Position numbers and translations under genes: made by a program. This document shows, in pieces, positions 35,521 to 48,295 of a stretch of 64,000 nucleotides of DNA. The notes beneath the pieces were generated by a model, which saw only the letters and a list, made by a program, of their open reading frames with translations, was not told where the DNA came from and ran no database searches. The stretch spans positions 60,609,131-60,673,130 of the forward strand of contig OX359247.1 in the NCBI GenBank assembly GCA_947179485.1. Direction: 5' to 3'. The first letter of the stretch is position 1. Each line of letters begins with the position of its first letter. This stretch comes from Allacma fusca (taxonomy: Eukaryota > Arthropoda > Collembola > Symphypleona > Sminthuridae).

Positions 35521-37046
35521 GATTTGTGATCTTACAATGTGTTAATTAGGTAAGTTGTACCTCATAGTTATTCCAGATAATTAATTTCTTTGTCATTTGA
35601 ACAGTTCCATAGATTAAATGTATTGTTCTTTTAAATTATTAGCACTCCAATCTAGCAATAGTGTAAACAATTCACTGCTGTTGTTACAAACTGATTGTGA
35701 GTATTTACGTGTAGGTTGCTGTTCCAGGTACTCATATTTGACAGGTGTTGTTGCAAGCTGAAGTGTGGATGATTATCCATTGTTATCCTACTTGCAAATT
35801 CATTCCTGGCATTTAATTGTATAGGTACTTAATAGGACGTGTTCTTTTTCTAACAGAACAGGAAATGTGATTATAAAACAGTGGAGTAGTTATTTAGAGT
35901 CGTGTTATAATGGACCCCCCATTACAACAGCACTCTCCAGAAGGGAAGAAATATTTCGAGAAGTCTCATTTCTCCTCATGTATCTATTTTTATCTTTAGG
36001 CGAGCATTCTCCTTGTGTCATATTACATTGCAGAAGTAAAATTATGTATTTTAGTGTGACTCTTATGCAAAGAATTCATGTATTACATAATACCATGGGT
36101 AAATTAACAAGGATTCTTTACTCCATTAATAACGCTTGTATTAAATAATTAGTGCAGTAGAACTGATACAAAATTATAAATTTTATTTCTTACCATAAAA
36201 ACAGATATAAAATGTATTGCATAGCCCTACTGCGGATGATAAAGACAAATAATTGTAATACATTTAATTTTTACTCTTACAATAATAAACGTGGGGTGAG
36301 GCTCACACATTTCGCTGCTTGGACTGATGTTCTGAAATGCCTACAAGTTATGAATCAATATACAATTATCAATTTTAAAGCCCCATTAACTTTTAAAGTT
36401 CCACTCTTCTGACTTTGTACTAGCAGTGACCTCTGACCTGGGGGATTGATTTTTAGTTGAGTTTGAGAAAGAGCGAATTCCAATTCTAACAAGTACCAAA
36501 AATTTTCTTGCATTTTCGATGAAGACAATCTTTCTAAGAAATCCGGAATTTGTATCAAAGTTTTAGCTGTTGTCAACCTGGGGCACAATCTTACCTGCTA
36601 GAAGTTGGAATGTGATTGAAATGTTTGAATGCGTTTTCTGTGAAGTGGTCTGCTGTTATGACTTGGGATTGTTCAGCTCAGTTACTGTAGTTGTTTGTAT
36701 GAACTACAGGAGATGACTGATTGTGAGCTTCCTTCACAGAAGTGAAAAATTAATTGTCTCCACAAGTGGGTAATACATACATACACATGTGCGTACATAT
36801 TTGTATAACTATGATAAGTGTTAATTGTTTAATAAAATAACAAATAGGGGGATTTGGTTTTTAAACAGTCACGTACAATTTTCACCAGCAAGATTACCCC
36901 CAGAAATGAGTATTGGGCTCCTATAATGTGGTGTACCTGAACGGACACATTACATGAAATACGACTTTTCCCAATTAGTTTTGTTTCATCCAGAGATCAC
37001 ATGCTCGTTTAAGGTGGTCTCTTATATTGAAAGTATAAATGTATCA
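35521..37046. other. duplicated flank between the relic and gene 3
   Basis: 35870-36080 matches 41580-41800 behind gene 3 (ATGGAC(C/T)CC and CAACAGCACTCTCCA core). 36161-36420 matches 43440-43690 before gene 4 (TGTATTGCATAGCCC and AGGGTGAGGCTCAC-like core). These flanks mark the tandem-duplication unit. No gene. Confidence 0.6.
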
Positions 37047-37339
37047 TGACAGGTCAAATTCTTTGACAATATTATGCATATATGATTAAAAGGGTATTTT
37101 ACATTCGTGCTCGGTATCACGTAGACACTACCGGTTCACATTTTAACAGGATCCTGTGACCACGCAAGGGTAAAGTTCGTGAATATTGTGTTGTATGTCA
37201 AGCTTTAATAAACTTTACCCTATCTATGATTATTTAATGACTGAAAGATAATAAAAACATCTAATGCTCGTAAGGAAAGTATAAAATCAGAAATTTGTAA
37301 CTTGCTAATCGGAAGTTAACTCCGAGCTACTCAGGAACA
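37047..37339 (+). promoter_or_regulatory. promoter region of CD36-like gene 3
   Basis: TATAAAA at 37280-37286, 60 bp before the ATG. Upstream, ACAGGTCAAATTCTTTGACA near 37053 keeps the GTCAAA/TTTGAC inverted half sites, and GCTCGGTATCACGTAGACAC near 37110 keeps the shared core. Confidence 0.7.
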
Positions 37340-40300
37340 ATGGAGTCGAAAACTGCAATTGTTTCCTTTCTCTTTTTAGTAATTTCTGTTGCTGTAGATG
37401 GAACTGTGAGACAGGTTTGCTATTAATTTACTGCATAGTCGAGATTGTTTATTTCTTTAAATTTAACGGCTCAAAAAATGTCCAGTTTCCAAGAAAGCTT
37501 CCAATTCCCTATTTTAAACTTCCAAGTCACTCAGCAGAATATTTTATATCCCTTACCTATAGAAATATTTGGCACTTGTATTTAGACTCGAATTGGGATT
37601 CAAATATTGCATAAGATTTTACTTTAGGAGCCCAAATGTTTGCTGAGAAAAAATAGAACTTGAGATTCTTTTCAACTTAATTTGACATTTTTACCTCAAT
37701 TGATTTTCGTTGTTGTCACTTTGATTTGTTTCCTCCCGTTCCCTGTTTTTCTTAAGTTTTTGACTTGAGGGTTTTTAAATAAAAAACTTGTCTAACTAAA
37801 AATAAATTGTTTTTTTTGTTTTGTGCAAACAGTCTTCAGTGGGTGACGATTTTCTACGGAACATCAATGAAAAAAGGTTGGGACTCTGTAATGGGGTTCC
37901 TGGCGAGAGATCTGTTCATGTGTATATCTTCAATCTGACTAATCCTGCAGATTTTCTAAACAGGAAGAAGCCACTTCCTCACATTGGAGATTTTCAAGAA
38001 ATCGGCCCTTTCAATTTCAAGTACGAACAAAAACTGATAAAAAGAATTCATAATTTTTGAAATCACTCGTCCAAATTGATTATCACATTGAATACTTATA
38101 CAGGGAGACTCGATCTCGGGAGAAATGTTCAATTGTGTTAGATGATTTGAACATAAGTTTTGAAGATGGTCGTGAAGTTTTGGAGGAGTCACAGCTGAAC
38201 GAAGATTTCGACGCGCCACTAGTTACTGCAAATATAGCTTTCTCTGTAAGTCTTTCAATACATCGAACAAGTGCTAGTAATAAGTAATAATTACATACAT
38301 AATTTATTTATACAATTTTAGAAAGTTTTTATTTCATTTTAGCATTTTGCTACATTTGTCCTCGATGCCCACCCATTGCCAACGCTACCTTTAATGGATT
38401 TCATCCGCAAAGGAGAAGGCTACTTAAGGCAGAGTAGTAGTCCAAGGGCTCTACTAATTAACGGTTACGATATCTCAGACATGAATTTCTTCCTCCGAGA
38501 CAATTACCCATTTAATCTCACGGAGCTCCAGCATGATAAATTTACACCTTTTAGTGAGGTATGTATTTTCGAATTTATTTTTGGAATTATTGTGTTCACA
38601 TTCAGAAAGCAACAACACATGCCGCGACTCCTCTTTGTCCACTTTAGATACTTTGTTAAGACTCGCCAGCAAGGAGAGGAAGTAACATTAAGAGAATTGA
38701 CAATTGTCAGAATTAATAATTGTACAGGGTGGCCCGTATCTTTCTTTCACCCCAAAACCTCCTGCCCACATAAAAAGGAGTCTCATTGTAACTTGTTTCC
38801 AGATTTTCTACAAATTTGTTCATTGACTTTGTCCAACGTTTGGAGACACCAATGTGAAGCAAATTTAGGGCTTTTAAGGATTTTACAATTTAGCATTTTT
38901 CGTACCCAAGCAATATAAGTTTGAAATATATGATCTGAAGCTAGTATTCAGGAAATTTTATGTGCTTTCAGAGAGCTATGGGACAGGTGTTAGGTTCCCA
39001 CTTTGAAAATTTTGATAATGATAGGTACAAATAAAGAACAATTTTAAAGAAATTCGGTTTCAGGAGCAAAATCTAAAAAATGTGGATTAGAAGAACATTT
39101 CGAAGACGTCAAATTTTCAGGAAGCATGTGCACTATTTCAGAAAAAAACACTAAAAATAGATTTTGTACTATTTAGACCACATGCAACCTTCTTTTCCGC
39201 TTCGGTCGTAAAAATAGAAAAAAAATCAACCTGGACCACGGTCAATGAACAAAATTTTAGAAAATCTGGAAAAGATTTCATTACAAGCTGAAGTAGTCAA
39301 TAGTGATAAGTCCCTAATGCGGGCTAGAGGTACCCTGTATATTTATGTCTTCAATTATACCGTTAGTCCCTGGCACTTTTCGTTTATAACGCCAAACCGT
39401 TTACTACGGGTACATTATCTTTGTAGAGGGAGGCGATTGATGGAGAAAATTGTCATTTCAGAAAGGCTTTTATGGCGAGAGTACACTGTATTTTAAAATA
39501 TTATTTGTATTTTTTAAAAATTGATTTCTCTCAAGCGAGGAATAATTTACAGTTCAAAATTGATAACATTTATTTTAATTCAATTTATTAGATCTCGTAC
39601 CCAAAGAAATTCACTTTACGATCAGACCCAGAAAGGTTTGGCGAAATATTTACACTTGAAGGGAAGAACTTAGGTGATAATTCCAGCGGTTGCAATGTTT
39701 CCCCTGCCACGGATGGAAGTGTTTTCTCCGGGAATGTTACTAAGGAAACTATTCTCTCCTTCTACTCTGAAGATCTTTGTAGCGTGGTTCCATTATCTTT
39801 TAAAGAGGTCACGACCTATAAAGGCATTCCCGCTTTCAAATTTGTGCTCGCAGATGACGCTCTTGACATTGCAGCCTGTGGTTGCAAGTCTTCTGGGAAA
39901 TACACCGACGATGTCAAGACTTGTCTTCCAGCTGGCGCAGTCGATGTTAAGACCTGTCAGCGAAGTAAGTTCATATATTATTTCGGATTTTTAAAAAGAG
40001 TAAAAGTTTTCCCAATTAAATTCAGTTCTTTTAATTTGTACGTGTACTTTATAATTTCCAAGTTCAGGAACTCTGCAAACTAATTTATTTTAAATAAATT
40101 TTAAAGTGCCTTCTTTTCACTGACGATTGTTTATTTTTAATAGGTCTTCCGTACATTGTCTCGCTTCCACATTTTCTTAATGCTAACCCAAAATACACAG
40201 AAAATTTGCGTGGCATGTCCGCAAACGATGACTTGCATCTGTCACATTTCATCATTGAGCCGGTATTTGTACAAATTCAGATTCCATACCATATGATGTT

Positions 40301-41033
40301 TGTTTACTTTATGAAAGTTATATTTTTAAATAGGTGACCGGAAGTGTCCTTGAATCCAGTTTAAAATTTCAGCTGAATGTCAATTTATTGAAATTTAAAT
40401 ATGAGGATATAATATGGGATGATGTTGCCATACAAGATACGGTGTTCCCATTGTTTTGGACTGAGAAAGTACGTATTTACATTTTTCACTAATTGTATGA
40501 ACGTATCTAAACAGTTACATATTTTATACTTGTAGGTAAACATCAAGAATAGGAAATTAAAGTATTTGTCAATTGTGCATTATTTCTAGAAATTCAGCTT
40601 AGCAGAGGAAAAAGTGGTAGAAATCCGAAGATATTTGGAAGAGCTGACAGGTACCACAACCACTGTCGAAATAACACAAGAAACTACGAGTACTGGCATT
40701 AGTGATAACACGTCAACAGGTACCCCCACCGGTACCACTTCCCAGGATAAAACAAGTCCAACAGTTACAAAAGTTCCAACAGCTGCAACAACTGTTGGCA
40801 CAACTACCCGGATGGTCGATGCTACCACAACATCACCAACTCCCACTAATAACCCTGCCTTCGAAGCAATCAAGAATCAGATAAATGACCTTTCCAGGAA
40901 TGTTAGTAAATTCTCTAACGTCCTTCTCGCCATCGTTGGAATTATTTCCGTTATTGCGTCCGGCTCCTTGATATATTCCTTATTGGGTTTGAGGAATAAG
41001 CCAATAAACAATTGGTCTAGAGATAAAATTTGA
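37340..41033 (+). CDS. CD36-like scavenger receptor gene 3
   Basis: Exons 37340-37414, 37833-38020, 38104-38245, 38343-38558, 39592-39964, 40144-40262, 40334-40468 and 40590-41033 join in frame to 563 residues. It has a leader (1-20), CD36 signatures VYIFNLTNPADF and EIGPFNF, six ectodomain cysteines in exon 5 (NGC-type SGC, DLC, CGC, TC, TC), VSLPHFL in exon 6 and VFPLFWTEK in exon 7. Exon 8 encodes a Thr/Ser/Pro-rich stalk (about 436-500) suited to O-glycosylation, a short predicted helix, a 25-residue membrane segment (526-550) and a 13-residue tail. The stalk is longer than in gene 2. A poly(A) signal is at 41184-41189. This is the most complete copy. Confidence 0.9.
38725..39337. mobile_element. 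possible Tc1/mariner-like MITE in intron 4 of gene 3
   Basis: Starts CAGGGTGGCCCG after TA and ends GGTACCCTG before TA, giving a possible TA target duplication and short inverted ends. A shorter version lies at the same place in gene 4, so it predates that duplication. Inverted-repeat similarity beyond the first six or seven bases is poor. Confidence 0.4.
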
Positions 41034-42139
41034 TGATACTTCTCATCCCGTAAATGACTCTAATTTATATTATTGTAATATTACTTCCATATTATTATGT
41101 TTAAATACATCAAGACGGAATTTAGTTGTAATTATGCTTGGTTTATAAATTTCTTATTCAACGACATGTTTGTAGTTCATTAAAATAAATATTTGATTGG
41201 TGGGCCAAAGTGGGCCAGATATACATTTTCCACTCGAATCAAAATGATCTACTTGGAATTTAAATTAATTCAAAATTAATCGAAATATTCAGCGGGCATT
41301 AACAGCAGAAAGTACCATGTGCATTACATTCTAAAATACTAAATGGAATATTTGCTCAACAAGTCTGACATCGGAGTGTCATTTCGAAACTTGTAAATTA
41401 CATTAAATTAACGAGCAGGAAGGCAGCTTAGTAGCTTTTGTATCTTATAATTGAATCTAATTAGTTTCATCCTCTATTCGAATGAAACCGAAATTACGCA
41501 TTGCGAATGATACAGCAGTCGTACACAAGCATATCGTGATATTCATTTAATTGTGATGAAACTTATATTTGACATTAGTGGATGAAGTCCATTGTATTTT
41601 TACTCGAGTGTTTACAGTCGTTCTATAATGGACTCCACATTGCAACAGCACTCTCCAAAAGAGAACACACATTTCGGGAGGTCTCACTTCCCTCCATGTA
41701 TTTTTCTTCTTATGTAAGCATTCTCCTGGTGTCATACAACATGGCTGAAAATTATGTCTTCTAGAGTAGCTCTTATGCAAATAGTTCATGTAATACTATA
41801 ATTACTTGTATCCAACTCCTCCGAGATAAAGTCTGAAGTGCGCTGCTTATTTTGACAACTAAAAAGCAATTCATGTAGTTAACTCACAACGGGACATTTA
41901 CATGTAAGTAATTTGAGTTATGTACTTCCATTATATTTGGACCGCATAATCCAATGATGTTAGTCAAGTCCGTGTGCTTACGTGTATCCGCGTACGCATG
42001 TAACGTCGGTGAACAGGCAAAATGGGCAACATTTAATTGTAGGTACATTAAAATAAGGATTCTTTACTTCAATAATAACGCTCGCATTAAATAATAGTAG
42101 TTCAGCGGATACAAAACTATGTATTTTATTTCCTACAAT
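41034..42139. other. 3' flank of gene 3
   Basis: 3' UTR with AATAAA at 41184-41189, then the duplicated flank (matches at 41580-41800 and 41995-42065). No gene. Confidence 0.55.
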
Positions 42140-42480
42140 AAACAAAGATGTCAGTCACATCAACAGATAGCACCACTGCTACTACTTCCCAGGATAAAAC
42201 ATGTCCAACAGTTAAAAAAAGTCGAACAGCTCCAACAACTACAACAACTATTGGCACGACTACCAGAAGAGTTGATGATATCACAACAATGCCAAATCCC
42301 ACTAGTAACCCTGCATTTGAAGCTTTCAAGAATCAGATAAATGACTTTTCCAGGACCGTTAGTAAATTCTCTTAACCTCCGTCTCGCCATCGTTGGAATA
42401 GCTTTTGTTAGTGCTTTAACTTGCTTGATATATTTCTTGTTGGTTTTACCTAATAAACTAACCTATAATTGATCCAGAGG
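42140..42480 (+). pseudogene. stray CD36-like last-exon fragment A
   Basis: Encodes a piece of the Thr-rich stalk (TTTTTIGTTTRRVDD), then the conserved NPAFEAFKNQIND and SKFS. The frame ends at TTCTCTTAACCTCC, where genes 3 and 4 read TTCTCTAACGTCC, a one-base shift creating a stop. Decayed membrane-helix and tail coding follows to about 42480. No splice partner or upstream exons. Confidence 0.8.
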
Positions 42481-44344
42481 TATTTATTTGATGATTCTTC
42501 TCATCCGTAAATAAATGACTGTACTTTAATAATTATTATAATATTATAATTTATTATTACTTCAATCACCCATACAGAATTTTCTGGAAATTACTGGGAT
42601 CATGAATTATTTCTTTTCAGCGACATATGTATACGTAGTTTTTAAATGATCGCCTACAAATTGACCCAAATGCTAAAAGAGTGTGATTATGTGCATTTCC
42701 AACAGTCGACGAACACTGTACTGGTTCAGCAACCAAACATTAAGTCTCTGCTTGTCGAAGTATAATAATTATTGCATTTCTATATTTAATCAGTTCGATG
42801 TTTCTACAGTTGATTCATTATTATATTATTAATCCGGTGTTTACATGTTGTACTTCGAAGAAATTAAAAGTCATTAGCATAATCAGCGTTGTTTGTCATG
42901 TTGGAAATTCAACAGTCATTTTTTATACAGGACAAATTTTACCGGTACCCTGGAAATCCGTTATATCGAGTTTTTCCTGTAAATCTTCCCATAAATTATT
43001 ATCAACCTTCAAATAAATTATTTACAATAATTGCAAATTACAAAATACCGAACTGGGTACAATTTATGCAAAAGTAATTCTAACAATAAGCGGGTAGCTA
43101 TTTACGAGATAAGGTCTGAAGTCTCTGAAGTGTGCTACTCTTTTTGACAACTAAAAAGCAATTTACTTACTTAACTCACAATGAGACATTACATTGAAGT
43201 ACATAATTTGACTTTTGTACTTCCATTATACCACATACGAAAATCCAATGTTGCGTGTCAAGTCCATATAATTACATGTATCGTATGTATCATATGTATC
43301 CGCGTGTACAGTTGACTTCATCGAACAGGCAAAATGGGTAACAGATAATCGTAAGTACATACATAATATCATGGGTACTTTAAAACAAGGATTCTTAACT
43401 CCAATGCTAGCGCTTGTATCAAATAATTAGTACAGTGGAGCTTTTTATTTTGCATTTTATGTCTTACCATAAGCACAGATCTAAAATGTATTGCATAGCC
43501 CAATTGCGGATGATAAAGGCAAATCGTTATAATACATGTAATTATTATTCTGACAATAATAAGAGTAGGGTGAGGCTCACATTTTCCGCCACTTGGACTG
43601 AGGATCTGAAATGCCTAGAAGTTATGAGTCAATCTACAACTATCAATTTTAAAGTTCCATTTAATTGCAAGTAAGAAGTTCCACTCTTCTGACTTTGTAC
43701 TAGCAGTGAACTCTGACCTGGGGGATTGATTTTTAGCTGATTGTGAGTTTGAGAAAGAGCGAATTACAATTCTAACAAGAGCCAAAATATTCCCTGCACT
43801 TCGGATGAATACAATCCTTGCAAACAAATCCAGATTTGTCTCAAAGTGTTAGCAGCTGCTGTCACTCTGGTGCACAATGTTACCCGTTGGAAGTTGGAAT
43901 GGAATGAGATTTAAATGTTTGGATGCATTTTATGTGAAGTGGTCTGTTATTGTGATTGTCCAGGTCAGTTACTGTTGGTGTTTGTATGAGCTACAGGAGA
44001 TGGATGACTGATTGTGGGCTTCTTTCACAGCACTAAAAAATTAACTAGTAGTACCCAATGAACACATAAGTGGATTATACGCGATTTTAATACGAAGATG
44101 TACATATGTGCGTACATACTTAGATGACTATGATATTCAGTAATCGTTTAATAAAGTAACAAATAGGGGGATTCGGTTTTTAAATAGTCAAGTACACCAT
44201 AGGATTATGACCAGTGCAGTGGAGAGCACCCCCAGAAATGAGTGTTGGACTCCTGTAGTGGGGTGCACCTGAGAAAAATGGACACATCATTTTGCTTCAT
44301 CCAGAGATCACATGCTCATTTACCGTGGTCTCCTATATTGAGAG
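42481..44344. other. duplicated flank between fragment A and gene 4
   Basis: 42962-43075 matches 48905-48993. 43075-43103 matches a stretch beside the cystinosin stop codon (50013-50046). 43440-43690 matches 36161-36420. 43690-44340 parallels 36410-37046. A patchwork of tandem-duplicate flanks without genes. Confidence 0.6.
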
Positions 44345-44663
44345 TATAAATGCATCGCGACTGGGGTCAAAGTCTTTGACAATATTAATTATGCATATAT
44401 GATTAATAGGATATTTTACATTCCTGCTCGGCATCACGCAGACACTACCGGTTCACATTTAAACGGGATCCTGTGACCACGTAAGGGTAAAGTTTGTTAA
44501 GATTGTGGTGTATGTAAAGTTTTAATACACTGCACTGATGCAATCTATGATGATGATTTAATGACTGCACGATAACAAGAGCATATAATGCTCGTAAGGA
44601 AAGTATAAAATCAAAAATTTGTAACTTGATAATCGGAAGTTAACTCCGAGTTACTTATGAACA
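44345..44663 (+). promoter_or_regulatory. promoter region of CD36-like pseudogene 4
   Basis: TATAAAA at 44604-44610, 60 bp before the ATG. GGGGTCAAAGTCTTTGACAA near 44364 and GCTCGGCATCACGCAGACAC near 44427 keep the shared promoter blocks. The promoter looks intact although the gene is broken. Confidence 0.65.
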
Positions 44664-47600
44664 ATGGAGTCGAAAACTGCAATAATTGTTTACTTTCTCT
44701 TTGTAGTAATTTCGGTTGCTGCAGATGTAACTGTGAAACAGGTTCGCTAATAATTTACTGTATAGTCAAGATTGCATGTTTCTTTAAATTTAACGGCTCA
44801 AAAAATGTCCAGTTTCCTAGAAAGGTTCCAATGCCCCTATTTTGAGCTTCCAAATAACCCAGCAGAATATTTAATATCCCTTAATCCACCCTAGAATTAT
44901 TGGCGCTTGTATTTAGACTCGAATTGGGATTCAAATATTGCATAAGATTTTACTTTAGGCGCCCAAATGTTTGTTGAGGAATAATAGAAATTGAGATTCT
45001 TTTCAACTTAATCAGACGTTTTTACCTCAATTACCTTTCTTTGTTGTAACTTTGATTTGTTTCCTCCCGTTCCCTGTTTTTCTTAAGTTTTTGGCTTGAG
45101 GGTTTTTAAATAAAAAACTTGTCTAACTAAAAATAAATTGTATTTTTGTTGTGCGCAAACAGACTTCAGTGGGTGACGATTTTCTACGGAACATCAATGA
45201 AAAAAGGTTGGGACTCTGTATCGGGGTTCCTGGTTCCTGGCGAGAGGTCTGTTCTTGTGCATGTCTTCAATCTCTTTAATCCTGGAGATTTTCTAAACAA
45301 GACGAAGTCCCTCCCTCACGTTGCCACATTTCAAGTAATCGGTCCTTTCAATTTCAAGCAAGCAAAAAGAATTATTATTTTTTAAATCATTCGTCGAACT
45401 CGATTGTCACTTCTAATACTTTGGCAGGGAGACTCGATCTCGGGAGAAATGCTCGGTTGTGTTAGATGACTTGAGCATAAGTTTTGAGGACGGTCGTGAA
45501 ATTTCGGAAGAGTCACTGTCGAGTGGAGATTTTGATGCACCATTGAACACTGTGAATATTGCCTTCTCTGTAAGTTTCTCTATGCACCAAAACACATTTG
45601 AACTAGAAAGCCAAAAAAAACGTTATGCATCTAACATGTAATTATGTTTCCACCAAATTAGAAACATTTTCAAAAATTGTTTTCAATTCTTCTTAGAGAT
45701 TTGGTACATTTGTACTCAAGGTCGAGAAGTATCCAACGTTAACTTGAACGAATTTCATCCGCAAAGGAGAAGGTTACTTAAGGCAGAATAGTACTCCAAG
45801 GGCGCTAATACTTAATGGCAACGACATCTCAGATATAAATTTCTTCCTCCGAGACAAATACCCAATAAATCTCACGGAGCTTCAGCATGATACGTTTACA
45901 CCTTTTAGTGAGGTAAGTATACTTTCTAATTTATTTTTGGAATTATTGTGTTCACATTCACAAAGCAATTCTACGTGCAGCAACGCCTCCTTTTTGAGAG
46001 AATTGACAATAATTGTCAGCATTAATAATTGCACAGGGTGGCTCGTTTCTTTTACCACACCACCGTTTGCCAGCATAAAACGGTCATTCTGGCTTTTTTC
46101 CAGATTTTCCACAAAGTTCGTTGATCTTGTGCAATTTTTGGAAACTTTTGTGAAATTTTTGGCCGTAATGAAAACAAAGTCAATCTGGACCTCCGTCAAT
46201 GAAATTTTGTTTAGAAAATCTGAAAAAGATGTCATTACAAGCAGGGTCAGCTAATGAGGGCAAGAAATATCCTGCATATTTATGTTTTCAATTATACCGT
46301 TATATCCCTTTGGTACTTTTCATTTATAACGCCAGAAAGTTTACTACGGGTACATTAGGCTTGTAGAGGGAGGCGACTGAATGCCGAAAATCATCATTTA
46401 AATGTTTTTATGGCGAGAGTACACAGTGTTTAAAAATATTATTTGAATTTCCTGAAAATTGATTCGATCAAGTGTGGAATAATTTACAGTTCAAAAATGA
46501 AAACAAAATTTATTTTAATTCCATTTATTAGGTCTCGTACCCAAAGAAATTCAATTTACGGTCGGACCCAGAAACCTTTGGTGAAATACTTAGACTTGAA
46601 GGGAAGAACTTAGGTGATAATTCCAGCGGTTGCAATGTTGCCCCTGCCACGGATGGAAGTGTTTTCTCCGGGAATGTTACTAAGGAAACTATTCTCTCCT
46701 TCTACTCTGAAGATCTTTGTAGCGTGGTTCCATTATCTTTTAACGAGGTCACGACCTATAAAGGCATTCCCGCTTCCAAATTTGTGCTCGCAGATGACGC
46801 TCTTCAAATTGCAGCCTGTGACTGCAAGTCTTCTGGGAAATACACCGACGATATCAAGACTTGTCTTCCAGTTGGGGCAGTCGATGTTAAAACCTGTCAG
46901 AGAAGCAAGTTCATATATTGTTTCAGCTTTTAAAAAGCGTATCCCAAGTTTCCCAAATTAAATTCAGGTTTTTTTTATTTGTGTACTTTATACGCTTCAA
47001 GTTCAAGGAACTCTGAATACTGATGTATTTTAAAAATGACTTCTTTTCGCTTGAAACAATAATTGATTAGTTTTAATAGATCTTCCGTACGTTGTCTCGC
47101 TTCCACATTTTCTTAATGCGGATCCGAAGTACACAAAAAATGTTTCTGGCATGTCCGCAAACGATAGCTTGCATCTGTCACATTTCATCATTGAGCCGGT
47201 ATTTGTACAAATTCAGAGTGCATACCATATTATGTTTTTTTATTTTCTGAAAAATTATATTTTTAAATAGGTGACCGGAAGTGTCCTTGAATCGAGTTTA
47301 AAATTTCAGCTGAATGTTAATTTACTGAAATTTGAATATGAGAACTTATTATGGTATGATGTTGCCATACAAGATACGGTGTTCCCATTGTTTTGGACTG
47401 AAAAAGTACGCATTTACATTTTTCACTAATCGTATCTAAACAGTTATTTTATACTTGTAGGTAAACATCAAAAATAGGAAATTAAATTAGTGTGCACTAT
47501 TTCCAGAAATTCAGCTTAGCAGAGAAAAAGGTGGTAGAAATCCGACGATATTTGGAAGAGCTGACAGGTACCACAACCACTGTCGAAATAACACAAGAAA

Positions 47601-47959
47601 CTACCAGTACTGGCATTAGTGATAACACGTCAACAGGTACCCCCACCGGTACCACTTCCCAGGATAAAACAAGTCCAACAGTTACACAAGTTCCAACAGC
47701 TCCAACAACTACAACAACTATTGGCACGACTACCAGAAGGGTCGATGCTACCACAACATTGCCAACTCCCACTAGTAACCCTGCCTTCGAAGCAATCAAG
47801 AATCAGATAAATGACCTTTCCAGGAATGTTAGTAAATTCTCTAACGTCCTTCTCGCCATCGTTGGGATTATTTCCGTTATTGCGTCCGGCTCCTTGATAT
47901 ATTCCTTATTGGGTTTATTGCGGAATAAGTCAAACAATTGGTCTCGAGGTAAAATTTGA
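44664..47959 (+). pseudogene. CD36-like gene 4, broken copy
   Basis: All eight exon positions are present: 44664-44741, 45163-45357, 45428-45569, 45697-45912, 46532-46904, 47080-47198, 47271-47405 and 47507-47959. Exon 2 has a 7-base tandem duplication (GGTTCCTGGTTCCTGG near 45226-45241) that shifts the frame and leads to a TAA near 45273. Exon 4 has an in-frame TGA (near 45745) where gene 3 reads TTA-ATG. The donors after exons 2 and 5 are GC instead of GT (AAGCAAGC and AAGCAAGT). Exons 5-8 remain open, with intact cysteines, stalk, membrane helix and tail, so the damage is recent, or a shortened product could arise from a downstream start. A poly(A) signal is at 48104-48109. Close relative of gene 3 by 7.3-kb tandem duplication. 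Confidence 0.85.
46034..46274. mobile_element. shortened MITE in intron 4 of copy 4
   Basis: Starts CAGGGTGGCTCG and ends ATATCCTG at the position matching 38725-39337 in gene 3, with about 370 bp lost internally. The flanks (AATTAATAATTG; TATTTATGT) are the same in both, so the insertion is ancestral. Confidence 0.4.
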
Positions 47960-48295
47960 TGATACTTCTCATCCCGTAAATGACTCTACTTTACATTATT
48001 GTAATATTACTTCCATATATGTTTAAATACACCAAGACAGAATTTAGTTGTAATTACATGGTTTATAAATTTCTTATTCAGCGACATGTTTGTAGTTTAT
48101 TAAAATAAACATTTGAATGGTGAAGAGGCGAAGTGGGCCGGATATCCATTTTCCACTCGTATCAAAATGATCTATTTGGAATTCAAATTAATTCAAAGTG
48201 TATCACTTGTATTAAGCAGGCATTAAAAGCAGAAAATCCCATGTGCATTACATTCTATAAACCTAAATAGAATATTTGCTCAAAAAGTCTGAGTG

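Noticed and set aside
40586..40873. Val/Ser-rich ORF on the - strand (also 47497-47799)
   Set aside because: Antisense shadow of the Thr-rich stalk coding in the last exon of the CD36-like genes.
42119..42375. Thr-rich ORF as an independent mucin-like gene
   Set aside because: It aligns with the last exon of the CD36-like genes, has no start or partner exons, and continues into decayed helix coding.
45740..45750. TGA in exon 4 of copy 4 as a possible selenocysteine codon
   Set aside because: The other copies have no cysteine there, and the same gene has an independent frameshift upstream.
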